Assembly (NCBI GenBank): GCA_017436185.1
Contig: JAFSDP010000006.1
Location: 1 to 64,000, forward strand
Source: Alistipes sp.
GTDB lineage: Bacteria; Bacteroidota; Bacteroidia; Bacteroidales; Rikenellaceae
Direction of reading: 5' to 3'
Length of the DNA stretch: 64,000 nt
The notes below the pieces were generated by a model. The model was not told where the DNA came from. It saw only the letters and a program-made list of their open reading frames with translations, and searched no databases. Within the stretch, counting starts at the first letter, position 1; each line of letters starts with the position of its first letter. This document shows, one piece after another, positions 1-8,313 of the stretch. A program made the translations under genes and the position numbers.

Positions 1-2457
1 CGTGCCGATTTGGTGCCAGGTATCCTCCAGCCCCACCAGGCGGTAGGCATAATCGATTTGCGTGCTGTTGTAGTCCAGAGCTGCAAATTCGACGGCCAGG
101 TTGCGCTCGTTGGGGCGTAGGAGCAGCTCATCGAGGTAGTTTGCCCCCTTGATCGGTTCGCCGTTGATGCGAATCTCCGAAAGTGCGATGGGCGGGATAT
201 AGGTGCTCTGCTCCAGCCGATCGGTCTTGACACGGCAGAAACCTCCGGTCGTACCCAGCCACAGCTCGTGGCCCAACATGAGCGGTTTGGACTCGCCGTA
301 GTAGAAGTGCTCGCCGTGGTAGCGGTTGCCGTAGGTTTGGAACTGCTCGGTCGCAGGATTGAAACGGAAGAGCTCGTTTTCGGCCACAATCCACAGCTGT
401 CCCTGCTGGTCCTCGCTCATGGCCAGCAAATCCTCCGAGGGGAGTCCCTCTTTTTGCGTGTAGTGCACGAAGCGGAACGGCTCTTCGGAGAGAATGCGGC
501 TCAAACCTCCCGTAAAGGAGAGTACATAGACCTCGCCGCTTGCCGTGTAGAAGATGTCGCGTACATCGGGGGCGATCAGCGACTCTTCGAGCGGGCCGTT
601 CGTGTCGGTCGTCAGGAAGCGGATCGTGGCGGGATCCTCAAACGCGAGATCAAAGGTCACCATGCCTTCGGTAGTTCCGATGTACATCCGACCATTCATC
701 TCCCGCAGCACACGAATGTTGGCGTAAGGCTCCATCGGATAGTTCAGACCGTTGCCGGCGTGGAGGAATTGCAGCTTGCCGTTCACCTCCTGCACCAGGT
801 TCAGACCGCCCTCATACGAACCCACCCACAGTCTACGGTGGCTGTCGCGAAGAATCGAATAGACGGCATCTCCGCTCAATGATGCAGGGTTGCTCTCATC
901 GTGCATATAGCGCTCGATGCGGTATCGTTGCCTATCCGTTTCGCGCAGGTGGATCAAGCCGTGATTGCGCGAACCGATGTAGATACTTTGATCCTTCGGG
1001 TCCTCATACAGGCAGTAGGCGTGTGCCCCAAAGCGAACATGCTGTTTGGTGATGCGGCCATCAGGCGCCAAATAGCCGATACGCTCCCCCGTGGGGGTGA
1101 AGAGGTGGATCTCGCCGTTGCGGGAACCGATCCAGATTCGATTGTGCCGATCGCGCATCATCGCCTTGGTCTCCACATTGGAGGCGAGAATCGTATGTTG
1201 GAGCGAGGCGGGTGACGAACTGATCTTCATCGCACCGGACTCCAACGCGCACCACAAATTCCCTTGACGATCTTCGGCATAAAAGCGCGTCACGGGTGCA
1301 TAGATGGATGCGGGATCGGCGGGATCGAGCAGCAGGGGACAAATCTCCTCCCGCACCGGATCGTAGTAACCGATGCGGCCATGGCGAGGTACCACCCAGA
1401 CCGTGCCATAGTGATCTTCGCGCCAGTAGGACGAACTATTCTTATCGCCCTTGTATTTAGTAACGGGGTTATGCGTAAAATGTTTCAATCGCTTGGAGGT
1501 AAGGTCGTATCGATAGACGCCCGACTCCTCCGTAAAGACCCAGATGGCCCGGTGGGAATCGCGGTAAATCTTATCGACGCGTCTGGTAATACCGATCTGT
1601 TCAAAGCGATGTTGGGAGGGGTAATAAAAGAAGAAGCCGCGGTGATGGCCGATGGCCAGCGTATCGGGGCCGATGTAGTTGATCTCACGACTCCACCCCT
1701 TTTCAACCGGTATCTCGATCAGTTGCGGCCGCTTGTTGTTGCCGCGAAAACAGGCAATTTTGTTGTTGCGGTCCAGCAGGTAGACGCGATCGCCATCCTC
1801 GCATATCGCCACCGCCTGCAGTCCGTCGATCTGCAAGGTGTCGCCCACCAGATGAACCTCCTTGTTGGTCATGATCCACTCGCGGTTGCGCGAGTCGATG
1901 ACAATCTTCTCGATGCGTGAGCAGTTGAACCCCGCCTCGTCGTAGCCATAGCGCGTCATCCCATCCGTGCCTTCGGGTTGCCAGCGGTGTTCGTCGATGC
2001 GAAAGGCCTCCCCCTTGCGGGCAATCCAGGTGATGCCGTTCGGGAAGGTGTAGATCCATTGGATGTTGGGCGATTGCCCCGAGTCCGCCGACTGGTTGAG
2101 CGGATCGTAGAACTGCTCGGTCGCGGGATCGAATACATACCCGTTCATGTCGTGGGTCGTGCACCAAAGTTTGTTGGTGGCGCTGATGGCGATGCGGTCA
2201 ATGCGGTTGGTGGTCAGGCGGCACTTTTCGCCCGGGTAGTTTTTGTGATAGGTAAACTCATAGCCGTCGAAGCGCGAAAGGCCGTTGCGCGTGGCGAACC
2301 AGACCATGCCGGTCGAGTCTTGGGCAATGTCGCTTACGAAGCGTTGCGAGAGTTGTTTCGAAAAGAGATCGATCCGATCATCGGAGGCGTGCCCGATCTT
2401 GAGGTTTATCACGAAGATAAGGCTAATAATCAGGCATATATGGCGTTTCCATTTCAT
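1..2457 (-). CDS. Hybrid two-component system sensor, N-terminal part (cut by window edge)
   Basis: The frame is open from ATG 2457 to the left edge (819 residues seen, no stop). It starts with a short hydrophobic export segment (LIISLIFVI). A long series of beta-propeller blades of the two-component-regulator propeller type follows, with motifs such as GMVWFATRNGLSRFDGY, NKLWCTTHDMNGYVFD, NRIWIGSRNGEI and RRLWVGSYEGGLNLV. Near the edge it enters a Y_Y_Y-type domain (IDYAYRLVGLEDTW). In Bacteroidota this layout is the periplasmic sensor of a hybrid two-component protein, normally followed by a membrane helix, histidine kinase, receiver and AraC-type DNA-binding domain; those parts would lie off the window. 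Such proteins usually control a nearby glycan locus. Here the divergent neighbour is a dead fucosidase. The start is supported by a -7 box 28 bases upstream. Confidence 0.9.
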   Translation of the reverse strand, partial: MKWKRHICLIISLIFVINLKIGHASDDRIDLFSKQLSQRFVSDIAQDSTGMVWFATRNGLSRFDGYEFTYHKNYPGEKCRLTTNRIDRIAISATNKLWCTTHDMNGYVFDPATEQFYDPLNQSADSGQSPNIQWIYTFPNGITWIARKGEAFRIDEHRWQPEGTDGMTRYGYDEAGFNCSRIEKIVIDSRNREWIMTNKEVHLVGDTLQIDGLQAVAICEDGDRVYLLDRNNKIACFRGNNKRPQLIEIPVEKGWSREINYIGPDTLAIGHHRGFFFYYPSQHRFEQIGITRRVDKIYRDSHRAIWVFTEESGVYRYDLTSKRLKHFTHNPVTKYKGDKNSSSYWREDHYGTVWVVPRHGRIGYYDPVREEICPLLLDPADPASIYAPVTRFYAEDRQGNLWCALESGAMKISSSPASLQHTILASNVETKAMMRDRHNRIWIGSRNGEIHLFTPTGERIGYLAPDGRITKQHVRFGAHAYCLYEDPKDQSIYIGSRNHGLIHLRETDRQRYRIERYMHDESNPASLSGDAVYSILRDSHRRLWVGSYEGGLNLVQEVNGKLQFLHAGNGLNYPMEPYANIRVLREMNGRMYIGTTEGMVTFDLAFEDPATIRFLTTDTNGPLEESLIAPDVRDIFYTASGEVYVLSFTGGLSRILSEEPFRFVHYTQKEGLPSEDLLAMSEDQQGQLWIVAENELFRFNPATEQFQTYGNRYHGEHFYYGESKPLMLGHELWLGTTGGFCRVKTDRLEQSTYIPPIALSEIRINGEPIKGANYLDELLLRPNERNLAVEFAALDYNSTQIDYAYRLVGLEDTWHQIGT

Positions 2458-2484
2458 GGTTTTTTCGGTGTTCCGTTTAGGCCT

Positions 2485-2492
2485 TAAAGATA
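2485..2492 (-). promoter_or_regulatory. -7 box for the hybrid sensor gene
   Basis: On the minus strand the sequence reads TATCTTTA, close to the Bacteroidota -7 consensus TAnnTTTG, 28 bases before ATG 2457. It lies in the short region between the sensor gene and the divergent fucosidase relic. Confidence 0.5.
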
Positions 2493-2552
2493 GCAAAAAA
2501 ATCGAAAAATATCACGCTTTGCGGATGGATATTTTGTGGCCTTTTTGCACCT

Positions 2553-3221
2553 TTGTATCAATCGGTAAGTCCCACAGCTTTACCCGTTGAAGGCCCTTAT
2601 GAGGCCGAATGGTCATCGCTCGAAAAGCACGAGGCGGTGCCCGATTGGATGCGCGACGCCAAGTTTGGCATCTATGTTCATTGGGGTGTCTATTCGGTGC
2701 CGGCGTATGGCAACGAGCAGTACTACTATTACATGCACCGCGACTCCATGTCGGAGAACTTCCTGATGGGTGGCCATCGTCGCCACGCGGAGCTTTGGGG
2801 GCCGCTCGAAGAGTTTGGTTACCATGGCTTTATCCCGATGTTCAAGGCCGAGAAGTTCGACCCCGAGCCCTGGCTGAGGGATTTAACCATCAGCGACGGA
2901 TACCACCGCTCTTGGGGCTATGTGAAGGGGATGAAACTCCTGACCGATAAGGCTGTCATCCAGCACCTTATTCGTGTGGTGGCGAACAATGGCCGCCTGT
3001 TGTTGAACCTCTCGCCGATGGCCGACGGAACAATCCCGCAGGATCAGCAGGATGTGGTGCAGAATGTGGGTGTTTGGCTCTGGTCGTATGGCGAGGCGTT
3101 TTTCGGGCATCTAAAGGATCATCTGCGATTGCATCGCGGTCTCTCTGATGCTCATTTCAAGGACTTCGTTAAATGGTATCTTTTCCTACAAAGTAATCAG
3201 GGAAAAGCAACTAAAAAATAG
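2553..3221 (+). pseudogene. GH29 alpha-L-fucosidase relic with internal deletion and transposase-like tail
   Basis: The open frame (222 codons, TTG start) matches the intact GH29 fucosidase at 37401-38837 closely in two blocks: its residues around PDWMRDAKFGIYVHWGVYS to EKFDPE, then PWLRDLTISDGYHRSWGYV to VWLWSYGEA. Between the blocks 180 codons present in the intact copy are missing, including the YFDAWMD segment that holds the probable catalytic Asp (Asp240 of the intact copy). The junction falls on tcgaccccgag (2857-2867), an 11-base sequence present at both ends of the missing part in the intact gene. The lipoprotein signal peptide is also gone. After base 3098 homology stops, and the last 40 or so codons (FGHLKDHLRLHRGL, FVKWYLFLQ) have different codon use and resemble the C-terminus of a DDE transposase, from memory ISAon1-like. 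It cannot be an active fucosidase. Confidence 0.85.
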
Positions 3222-3247
3222 GGCGAGAAAAATAATTTCTCGCCCTT
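3221..3247 (+). terminator. Hairpin after the fucosidase/transposase relic
   Basis: A perfect 10-bp stem gggcgagaaa / tttctcgccc (3221-3230 with 3236-3245) with a 5-base loop directly follows the relic stop codon. It is flanked by an A-run on the left and only a short T pair on the right, so it would work better as a terminator on the minus strand. Confidence 0.5.
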
Positions 3248-3293
3248 AAACAACGCTCTAAAAAGCGCCACTTTTTGCATCATTACCAAGGAT

Positions 3294-3339
3294 AAAATCA
3301 TCAACGGCCACCCCGGAAGAGGTGGCCGTTGATGATTTT
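3294..3339 (-). terminator. Terminator of purC
   Basis: A 19-bp perfect inverted repeat (3294-3312 with 3321-3339) with an 8-base loop lies just past the purC stop. On the minus strand the 3' arm ends in a T-rich run (GATTTTAT). Confidence 0.85.
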
Positions 3340-3351
3340 ATGTGGCTCGGT

Positions 3352-4296
3352 TTAGAGCGTGGCGAGGCAGTCGATGATGTTCTTTTCGATGCGGCTCTCG
3401 ACGTCGGTCGAGCTGCCTTTCTCGAACTTCTCGCCCGTGATGTGCTCGTAAAGCTCGATGTAACGCTCCGTGATGCTCGAGACAATCTCGGGGGTCATCT
3501 CGGGAACCTGCTGGCCCTCCAAGCCCTGGAAACCGTTGGCCATCAGCCACTCACGAACAAACTCCTTCGAGAGCTGCTTCTGCTTCTCGCCCTTGGCCAG
3601 GCGCTCCTCGTAGCCCTCGGCGTAGAAGTAGCGCGACGAATCGGGAGTGTGAATCTCGTCCATGAGGTAGATCACGCCGTTCTTCTTGCCGAACTCATAC
3701 TTCGTATCGACCAGAATCAGACCCATCTTGGCGGCGATCTCCGTACCACGCTCGAAGATGGCACGGGTGTAGGCCTCCAGCTGCTCGTAGTCCTCGCGGC
3801 TTACGATGCCTCGGGCGATGATCTCCTCCTTCGAGATGTCCTCGTCGTGACCCTCGTCGGCCTTGGTGGTGGGGGTGATGATGGGGGTGGGGAACTTCTG
3901 GTTCTCGACCATACCCTCGGGCATCTCCACACCGCAGATGGTGCGCTTGCCCGCCTTGTACTCACGCCAAGCGTGGCCCGAGAGGTAGCCTCGGATGACC
4001 ATCTCCACCTTGAAAGGCTCGCACTTGTGGCCGACGGTCACCATCGGGTCGGGTACGGCAATCTTCCAGTTGGGCAGGATGTCGGTCGTGGCATCCAAGA
4101 ACTTGGCGGCGATTTGGTTCAGCACCTGGCCCTTGAAGGGGATGCCCTTCGGCAGTACGACGTCGAAGGCCGAGATACGGTCCGAAACCACCATCACGAG
4201 GTAGTCGCCCTCGATGGCATAGACATCACGCACCTTGCCCACATAGTGGCTCTGTTGGCCCGGCAGGTTGAAATTGGTCTTTACGATTGCTTCCAT
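3352..4296 (-). CDS. purC: Phosphoribosylaminoimidazole-succinocarboxamide synthase (SAICAR synthase)
   Basis: The 314-residue protein is the PurC ligase that joins aspartate to CAIR with ATP in purine synthesis. Family signatures visible are [11 protein letters not shown] near the N-terminus, [12 protein letters not shown] (about residues 38-49), [16 protein letters not shown] (about 98-113), [11 protein letters not shown] (about 192-202) and [12 protein letters not shown] (about 213-224). Its length fits the longer form of the family (about 300 residues) found in eukaryote-like and many Bacteroidota enzymes. It is a single-gene unit with its own -7 box upstream and a strong terminator downstream, and no other purine genes lie nearby. 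No odd features. Confidence 0.97.
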   Translation of the reverse strand: MEAIVKTNFNLPGQQSHYVGKVRDVYAIEGDYLVMVVSDRISAFDVVLPKGIPFKGQVLNQIAAKFLDATTDILPNWKIAVPDPMVTVGHKCEPFKVEMVIRGYLSGHAWREYKAGKRTICGVEMPEGMVENQKFPTPIITPTTKADEGHDEDISKEEIIARGIVSREDYEQLEAYTRAIFERGTEIAAKMGLILVDTKYEFGKKNGVIYLMDEIHTPDSSRYFYAEGYEERLAKGEKQKQLSKEFVREWLMANGFQGLEGQQVPEMTPEIVSSITERYIELYEHITGEKFEKGSSTDVESRIEKNIIDCLATL

Positions 4297-4335
4297 TTTC
4301 TATCTGATTTTTTGTTTGTTGGCACTTTTATGGCG

Positions 4336-4343
4336 CAAAGATA
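4336..4343 (-). promoter_or_regulatory. -7 box for purC
   Basis: The minus strand reads TATCTTTG, an exact TAnnTTTG match, 39 bases before ATG 4296. This fits a normal 5' leader and supports the chosen start. Confidence 0.65.
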
Positions 4344-4418
4344 GAGGAAAAATGGTGCAATAGGCGCCCCATCGCACCACTTTTTTCATCACTTTATCAA
4401 CAAGCAGCTGCTTTTTGC

Positions 4419-4847
4419 TTACTCCTCCTCCTTGTTGGTGGGCATCGTCAGCTCCTCTTGATTGACCGTACCGAACCACTCGGTGAGCTTCTGCTCGGCC
4501 TGCGCCTTGATCTCGGGGGTGATGTTTTGAAGCACCCGCCATACGGCCCACGCCAGCACGCCCAGATCGTCCGTGTAGCCCAATCCTATCAGAAAGTCGG
4601 GCAGCAGGTCGGTGGGCAGAATGAAATAGCCCAACGAGCCAATAATCAGCGTCTTGTCCTTTTTTGACGTGGCGGGACTTTGCAGGGCGTAGTAGAGCAC
4701 CAGCACATAATAGACCACCTTCACGCCGGCCCGTTTGGCCACCTTTTGCAGCTTCTCTTTCAGCCCCGTTTCGGAGTAGTGTTCCGAGTAGGTTTCCACC
4801 TCGGTGATGGGCTGCTTCGGATCGTGTTGTTCGCTCATAATGGACAT
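4419..4847 (-). CDS. DUF1232 (YkvA-like) small membrane protein
   Basis: The 142-residue protein has the DUF1232 core: IGSLGYFILPTDLLPDFLIGLGYTDDLGV (about residues 69-97, split by the conserved LP.DL.PD and GYTDDL motifs), preceded by a hydrophobic stretch VVYYVLVLYYAL. DUF1232 proteins are small, membrane-associated and of unknown function. The start could be ATG 4847 or ATG 4838 (MSEQ). It follows the ktrA-like gene by 3 bases and is likely the last gene of the trkH-ktrA operon, so a link to ion or envelope homeostasis is possible but is inferred only from position. Confidence 0.8.
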   Translation of the reverse strand: MSIMSEQHDPKQPITEVETYSEHYSETGLKEKLQKVAKRAGVKVVYYVLVLYYALQSPATSKKDKTLIIGSLGYFILPTDLLPDFLIGLGYTDDLGVLAWAVWRVLQNITPEIKAQAEQKLTEWFGTVNQEELTMPTNKEEE

Positions 4848-4850
4848 TTT

Positions 4851-5270
4851 TTATACCATTTCGGTTCGTTCCTCTTTACTCAGTTTGTCGGCCAACAGAC
4901 GGGCTGCATAGCACTCGGGCATCAAGATTTGTTGCAGGCTCATCGCCGCTAAAATCGAACGATGGGTCTGGTCGATGGCTCGGGCATAGATATTCTTGAC
5001 CCCCAGCGCTTTCAGGGCTGCCACCGTGCGCAACGAGGCATCCATGCTCTGGCCGATGGCCACAATGGTGCAATCGATTTCGTCGAGCGGCAGGGCCCGC
5101 AGGGCCGCCACCTCGGTGGCATCGAGAATGTAGGCTACATCGATGCGGTTTTTGATCTCCTCGATGCGATGCTCCTTGCTATCTACGCCAATCACGTCGT
5201 TGCCTTTGTCGGTCAGCTCTTCGGCCAGTGTTTTGCCGAAGTTGCCCATTCCGATTACGAGATATTTCAT
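4851..5270 (-). CDS. KtrA/TrkA-type potassium channel regulatory subunit, short form
   Basis: A 139-residue RCK_N (TrkA-N) Rossmann domain. The N-terminus YLVIGMGNFGKTLAEEL has the GxGxxG nucleotide loop, followed by an acidic residue at the end of strand 2 (GVDSKEH) and the TIVAIGQSMDASL strand. This subunit gates TrkH/KtrB potassium uptake in response to adenine nucleotides. It lies 14 bases after the trkH-type gene and is surely co-transcribed with it. Typical KtrA proteins are about 220 residues and end in an RCK_C domain. This one stops after the first domain with no sign of a frameshift, so it seems to be a natural short form. Confidence 0.9.
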   Translation of the reverse strand: MKYLVIGMGNFGKTLAEELTDKGNDVIGVDSKEHRIEEIKNRIDVAYILDATEVAALRALPLDEIDCTIVAIGQSMDASLRTVAALKALGVKNIYARAIDQTHRSILAAMSLQQILMPECYAARLLADKLSKEERTEMV

Positions 5271-5284
5271 ACCTTGTCTGAAGT

Positions 5285-7108
5285 TTAGTTGATGATTACA
5301 TGATCTTTGGGAAGGTGGTATTTCGGGTCGCCTTTGGCGGGCAGTAGGCTCATCAGCATCGTGATCAGACCCACACGTCCCACAAACATGGCCATAGCCA
5401 CCACCACTTTGCCGGCTTCGCTGAGCGAGGGGGTGATGTTGAGGCTCGACCCGACGGTAGAGAGTGCCGAGATGGTCTCGAAGAGCAGCCCCATCGGTCG
5501 CAGATGCGGTTCTAAAATCACCAACAAGGTGAAAAAGAAGAGGATGGCGCCAATCGAGCCAAAGATGACTGCCGAGGCACGGCGTACCGATTCGGCGGGA
5601 ATTTCACGGCCGAAGGTGTGTACTCGTTCACGTCCTCGCACCACGGCGTAGAAGTTGGCTACGGCCACTGCAAAGGTATTGACTTTGATACCGCCCGCGG
5701 TCGATTGCGAGCCGCCGCCTACCCACATCAGAAAGAGGTAGAGCAACAGCCCCAGAAACGAGAAGTCGAGCATCGATACGCTGTTGAATCCCGCTGTACG
5801 GCTGGCTGCCGAGTTGAAGAGGGCGTGGGTCAGCTTGCCGCCCGTGTCAAGGTGGGCGAAGGCTCCGTTCCACTCCAATGCCAAGAGCAACACCATACCT
5901 CCGATAAGCAGAATAAGGCTGACGCCGAGGGCCAACTTGGTGTTGATGTTGGTCAGGTGGCGGTAGCGGGCCGGTCGATTTTTACCGCCCAACAGGCGGA
6001 AGTAGAGCATCTTGCCGTGGTAGAAGAGCACCTCTTTGAAATTGACCAGAATCGGGAAGCCGATACCGCCCAAAAAGATAAGCAGCGAAATGATCAGATA
6101 GAAACCGTTGTGTCCGTTGAAAATGAGGCTGTTGCCAAGGTTTCCTTCCAGGGTCGAGAAGCCGGCGTTGCAGAAGGCCGAGACGGCGTGGAAGAGTGCA
6201 AATAATATCTCTTGGCTCAGACTCATATTCAGACTGTTGTGGATGCTGTGCCAGAGCATCAAGGCTCCGATGCCCTCGATGACAAAGGTGAAACCGAGGA
6301 TGTAGATCAGGGTCGTCACGAGCGACGAGAAGGCCTCGGAGGAGATCATATCACGCAGTGCAAATTGGTTGTAAAGCCCCGTACCTCCCATAAAAAAGAG
6401 GGCAAAGAAACTGGTGATGGTCATCACGCCCAGACCTCCGATTTGAATCAGCAGGGCGATGATGAGTTGTCCTTCGAGGGTAAACGTGGTGCTCAGCTCG
6501 ACAGGGGTGAGGCCGGTGACACAGACGGCACTTGTCGAGACAAAGAGGGCATCGACCACCGACAGGTGGATGTGGGGCAGTGTTGAGCGGGGTACGAGCA
6601 ACAGCAGCGTGCCGATGACGATGAGCAGGGCAAATCCTCCGGAGAGAATCAGTGCGGGGTTGGTGCGGCGGTTGATGATACTCACCACGCTGCGTGAAAT
6701 CTCCAAGATGGCAAACAATCCCAACACGGCACCGACATAATACTTGTTTTGGGCAAAGGCCCAGAGCCACCTTAGGGGATGGTCGGTCGTAGCCAACGGG
6801 AACCATTCGGGCAACATCGTCAGATAGATGGACAATCCGGTGAGCAGCGTCAGCAGGATGCGTTGCTTGCTGAGTCGCCGCAGGTTGAAGAGCAGAGTGA
6901 GGGTAAAGAGTATGAAGTAGTAGAGGCGTCCGAAGTGGTAAATCGAGTGGATATAGGTTAATTCGTGCGGTTTCAGGGTGTAACCATAGTCAATAAAGAG
7001 GGCCCCCAAGACAAGGGCCGAAACCACAAATGTCAAGGAGCGTACCCAAAATAAAATACGTCTTTCCACCAATGGGGGTATGACTCTGCGTATAGAAAAG
7101 TGCTTCAT
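5285..7108 (-). CDS. TrkH/KtrB family potassium uptake membrane protein
   Basis: A 607-residue polytopic protein of the superfamily of K+ transporters. The four selectivity-filter glycines are visible in STSAVCVTGLTP, SAFCNAGFSTL, SRTAGFNSV and SALSTVGSSLN. The N-terminal 150 or so residues add extra membrane segments, as in many Bacteroidota members. The first in-frame ATG lies at 7144, but the -7 box TAACTTTG at 7115-7122 falls inside that extension, so ATG 7108 (MKHFSIRR) is preferred. It forms an operon with the ktrA-like gene and the DUF1232 gene. It imports K+ across the inner membrane, probably Na+- or H+-dependent. Confidence 0.93.
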   Translation of the reverse strand: MKHFSIRRVIPPLVERRILFWVRSLTFVVSALVLGALFIDYGYTLKPHELTYIHSIYHFGRLYYFILFTLTLLFNLRRLSKQRILLTLLTGLSIYLTMLPEWFPLATTDHPLRWLWAFAQNKYYVGAVLGLFAILEISRSVVSIINRRTNPALILSGGFALLIVIGTLLLLVPRSTLPHIHLSVVDALFVSTSAVCVTGLTPVELSTTFTLEGQLIIALLIQIGGLGVMTITSFFALFFMGGTGLYNQFALRDMISSEAFSSLVTTLIYILGFTFVIEGIGALMLWHSIHNSLNMSLSQEILFALFHAVSAFCNAGFSTLEGNLGNSLIFNGHNGFYLIISLLIFLGGIGFPILVNFKEVLFYHGKMLYFRLLGGKNRPARYRHLTNINTKLALGVSLILLIGGMVLLLALEWNGAFAHLDTGGKLTHALFNSAASRTAGFNSVSMLDFSFLGLLLYLFLMWVGGGSQSTAGGIKVNTFAVAVANFYAVVRGRERVHTFGREIPAESVRRASAVIFGSIGAILFFFTLLVILEPHLRPMGLLFETISALSTVGSSLNITPSLSEAGKVVVAMAMFVGRVGLITMLMSLLPAKGDPKYHLPKDHVIIN

Positions 7109-7114
7109 TGTAGG

Positions 7115-7122
7115 CAAAGTTA
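7115..7122 (-). promoter_or_regulatory. -7 box abutting the trkH-type start codon
   Basis: The minus strand reads TAACTTTG, an exact consensus match, with only 6 bases (cctaca) before ATG 7108. Transcription would begin at or next to the start codon, giving a leaderless or near-leaderless mRNA. Confidence 0.55.
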
Positions 7123-7150
7123 CAAAAAAGCACCAAACATCCAAAAAAAG

Positions 7151-8293
7151 TTAGAATAGCAGCGGCATAAACTCCGAAAGGTAGCGTCGCCAATTGCTCC
7201 AGGTGTGGCTTCCCTCGCTTTGGCGGAAGGTATAGGGGAAGTCGATTTGATCCAAGGTTGTGCGGAACTCGGTGTTCATCTTCCATAAAAAATCATCGAC
7301 GCCGCAGCCAATCCAGTAGAGGCTGAAACCGTTGTCACGCTGCACTTTAAGCGTCTCGATCCAGTTGCCGTAGAAGTCCTCGCCCTCGCCCTTCATTGTG
7401 GCAGCCGAGAAGAGGCCCACGTAGTCGAAGGTCTTGGGCATCGTGCGGGAGATATGCAGGGCGTGGAAACCACCCATCGACAGACCGGCAATGGCACGGC
7501 TCCGGCGCTTCGGGATGGTGCGGTAGTGGCTGTCGATGAAGCGCACCACATCGCCAAACGAACGTTCGAACGACCCTTCCATCGTGCGGGGCAGGCGGAA
7601 TTGGGGCTGTTGCAACCCGCCGCTGCTCTCGCCCGGGGCGGCCTCCTGGATGGCGTTGCCGTTGGTCATCACCACAATCATCGGACGGGCCTTGCCCGAG
7701 GCGATGAGGTTATCGAAAATCTGGATGGCACGCCCCAGTGCAGGCCAGGCCTCCTCGTCTCCGCCCATTCCGTGCAGCAGGTAGAGGACCGGGTAGCGCC
7801 CTTTGCCCTTCTCGTAGCCGGCGGGGGTGTAGATGGTGGCTCGGCGTTGGATGCCGAGGGTGGGGGAGTCGTACCACACCTTGGCCACCGTGCCGTGCGG
7901 CACATTCTGTACGCTGTAGAGGTCGCCCTCCGTGCCGGGGACGATGACCATGTCGCTCACGGAGGCGATGTCACGCACCCGATAGACGTTGCTCGGGTCG
8001 TTCGTGCGCACGCCATCCACTTCGAAGGCGTAGCTGTAAAGGTCGCTTTTGCGGGGCGGGGTGGTAAGGCTCCAAACACCTTCGTCGTTACGGGTCAAGG
8101 GGGTCGGCTTCTCCACGAGGTTGCCCACTAACTTCACCTCTGAAGCCTTGGGGGCATAGAGACGCACCGTGACCGAGTGGTCGGCATTGATTTCGGGCGA
8201 GCGCAGGGGTGCTTTGCTGCTGAGGGCCTCTTGGGCCGAGAGGGTGAGGCTCGCAACGAGGAGCAGCACCAAAGTGAAAAGCGTTTTTTTCAT
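7151..8293 (-). CDS. Secreted CE1-type esterase with N-terminal E-set/CBM48-like domain
   Basis: A 380-residue exported protein. The signal peptide MKKTLFTLVLLLVASLTLSA fixes the start at ATG 8293, although the frame runs upstream. Residues about 25-125 form an immunoglobulin-like E-set domain (SVTVRLYAPKASEVKLVGN, YSYAFEVDGVRTNDPSN) of the kind found before feruloyl/acetyl esterases. The alpha/beta-hydrolase part has GYPVLYLLHG-like strand PVLYLLHGMGGDE, the nucleophile elbow GLSMGG (Ser272) and a late His in EGSHTW (His363), matching the esterase D / enterochelin-esterase-like CE1 group. It probably removes acyl groups from glycans or other esters in the periplasm or outside. It follows the LytTR regulator by 20 bases and is probably in the same operon. 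The substrate is unknown. Confidence 0.85.
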   Translation of the reverse strand: MKKTLFTLVLLLVASLTLSAQEALSSKAPLRSPEINADHSVTVRLYAPKASEVKLVGNLVEKPTPLTRNDEGVWSLTTPPRKSDLYSYAFEVDGVRTNDPSNVYRVRDIASVSDMVIVPGTEGDLYSVQNVPHGTVAKVWYDSPTLGIQRRATIYTPAGYEKGKGRYPVLYLLHGMGGDEEAWPALGRAIQIFDNLIASGKARPMIVVMTNGNAIQEAAPGESSGGLQQPQFRLPRTMEGSFERSFGDVVRFIDSHYRTIPKRRSRAIAGLSMGGFHALHISRTMPKTFDYVGLFSAATMKGEGEDFYGNWIETLKVQRDNGFSLYWIGCGVDDFLWKMNTEFRTTLDQIDFPYTFRQSEGSHTWSNWRRYLSEFMPLLF

Positions 8294-8313
8294 TGCTAAA
8301 AAGGTGTTAGGGG

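Noticed and set aside
2609..2950. Alternative plus-strand frame overlapping the fucosidase relic
   Set aside because: Out of frame with clear GH29 homology, and no domain of its own.
7109..7144. Upstream start (ATG 7144) for the trkH-type gene
   Set aside because: The -7 box lies within the extension, and the added residues do not look like part of the family.
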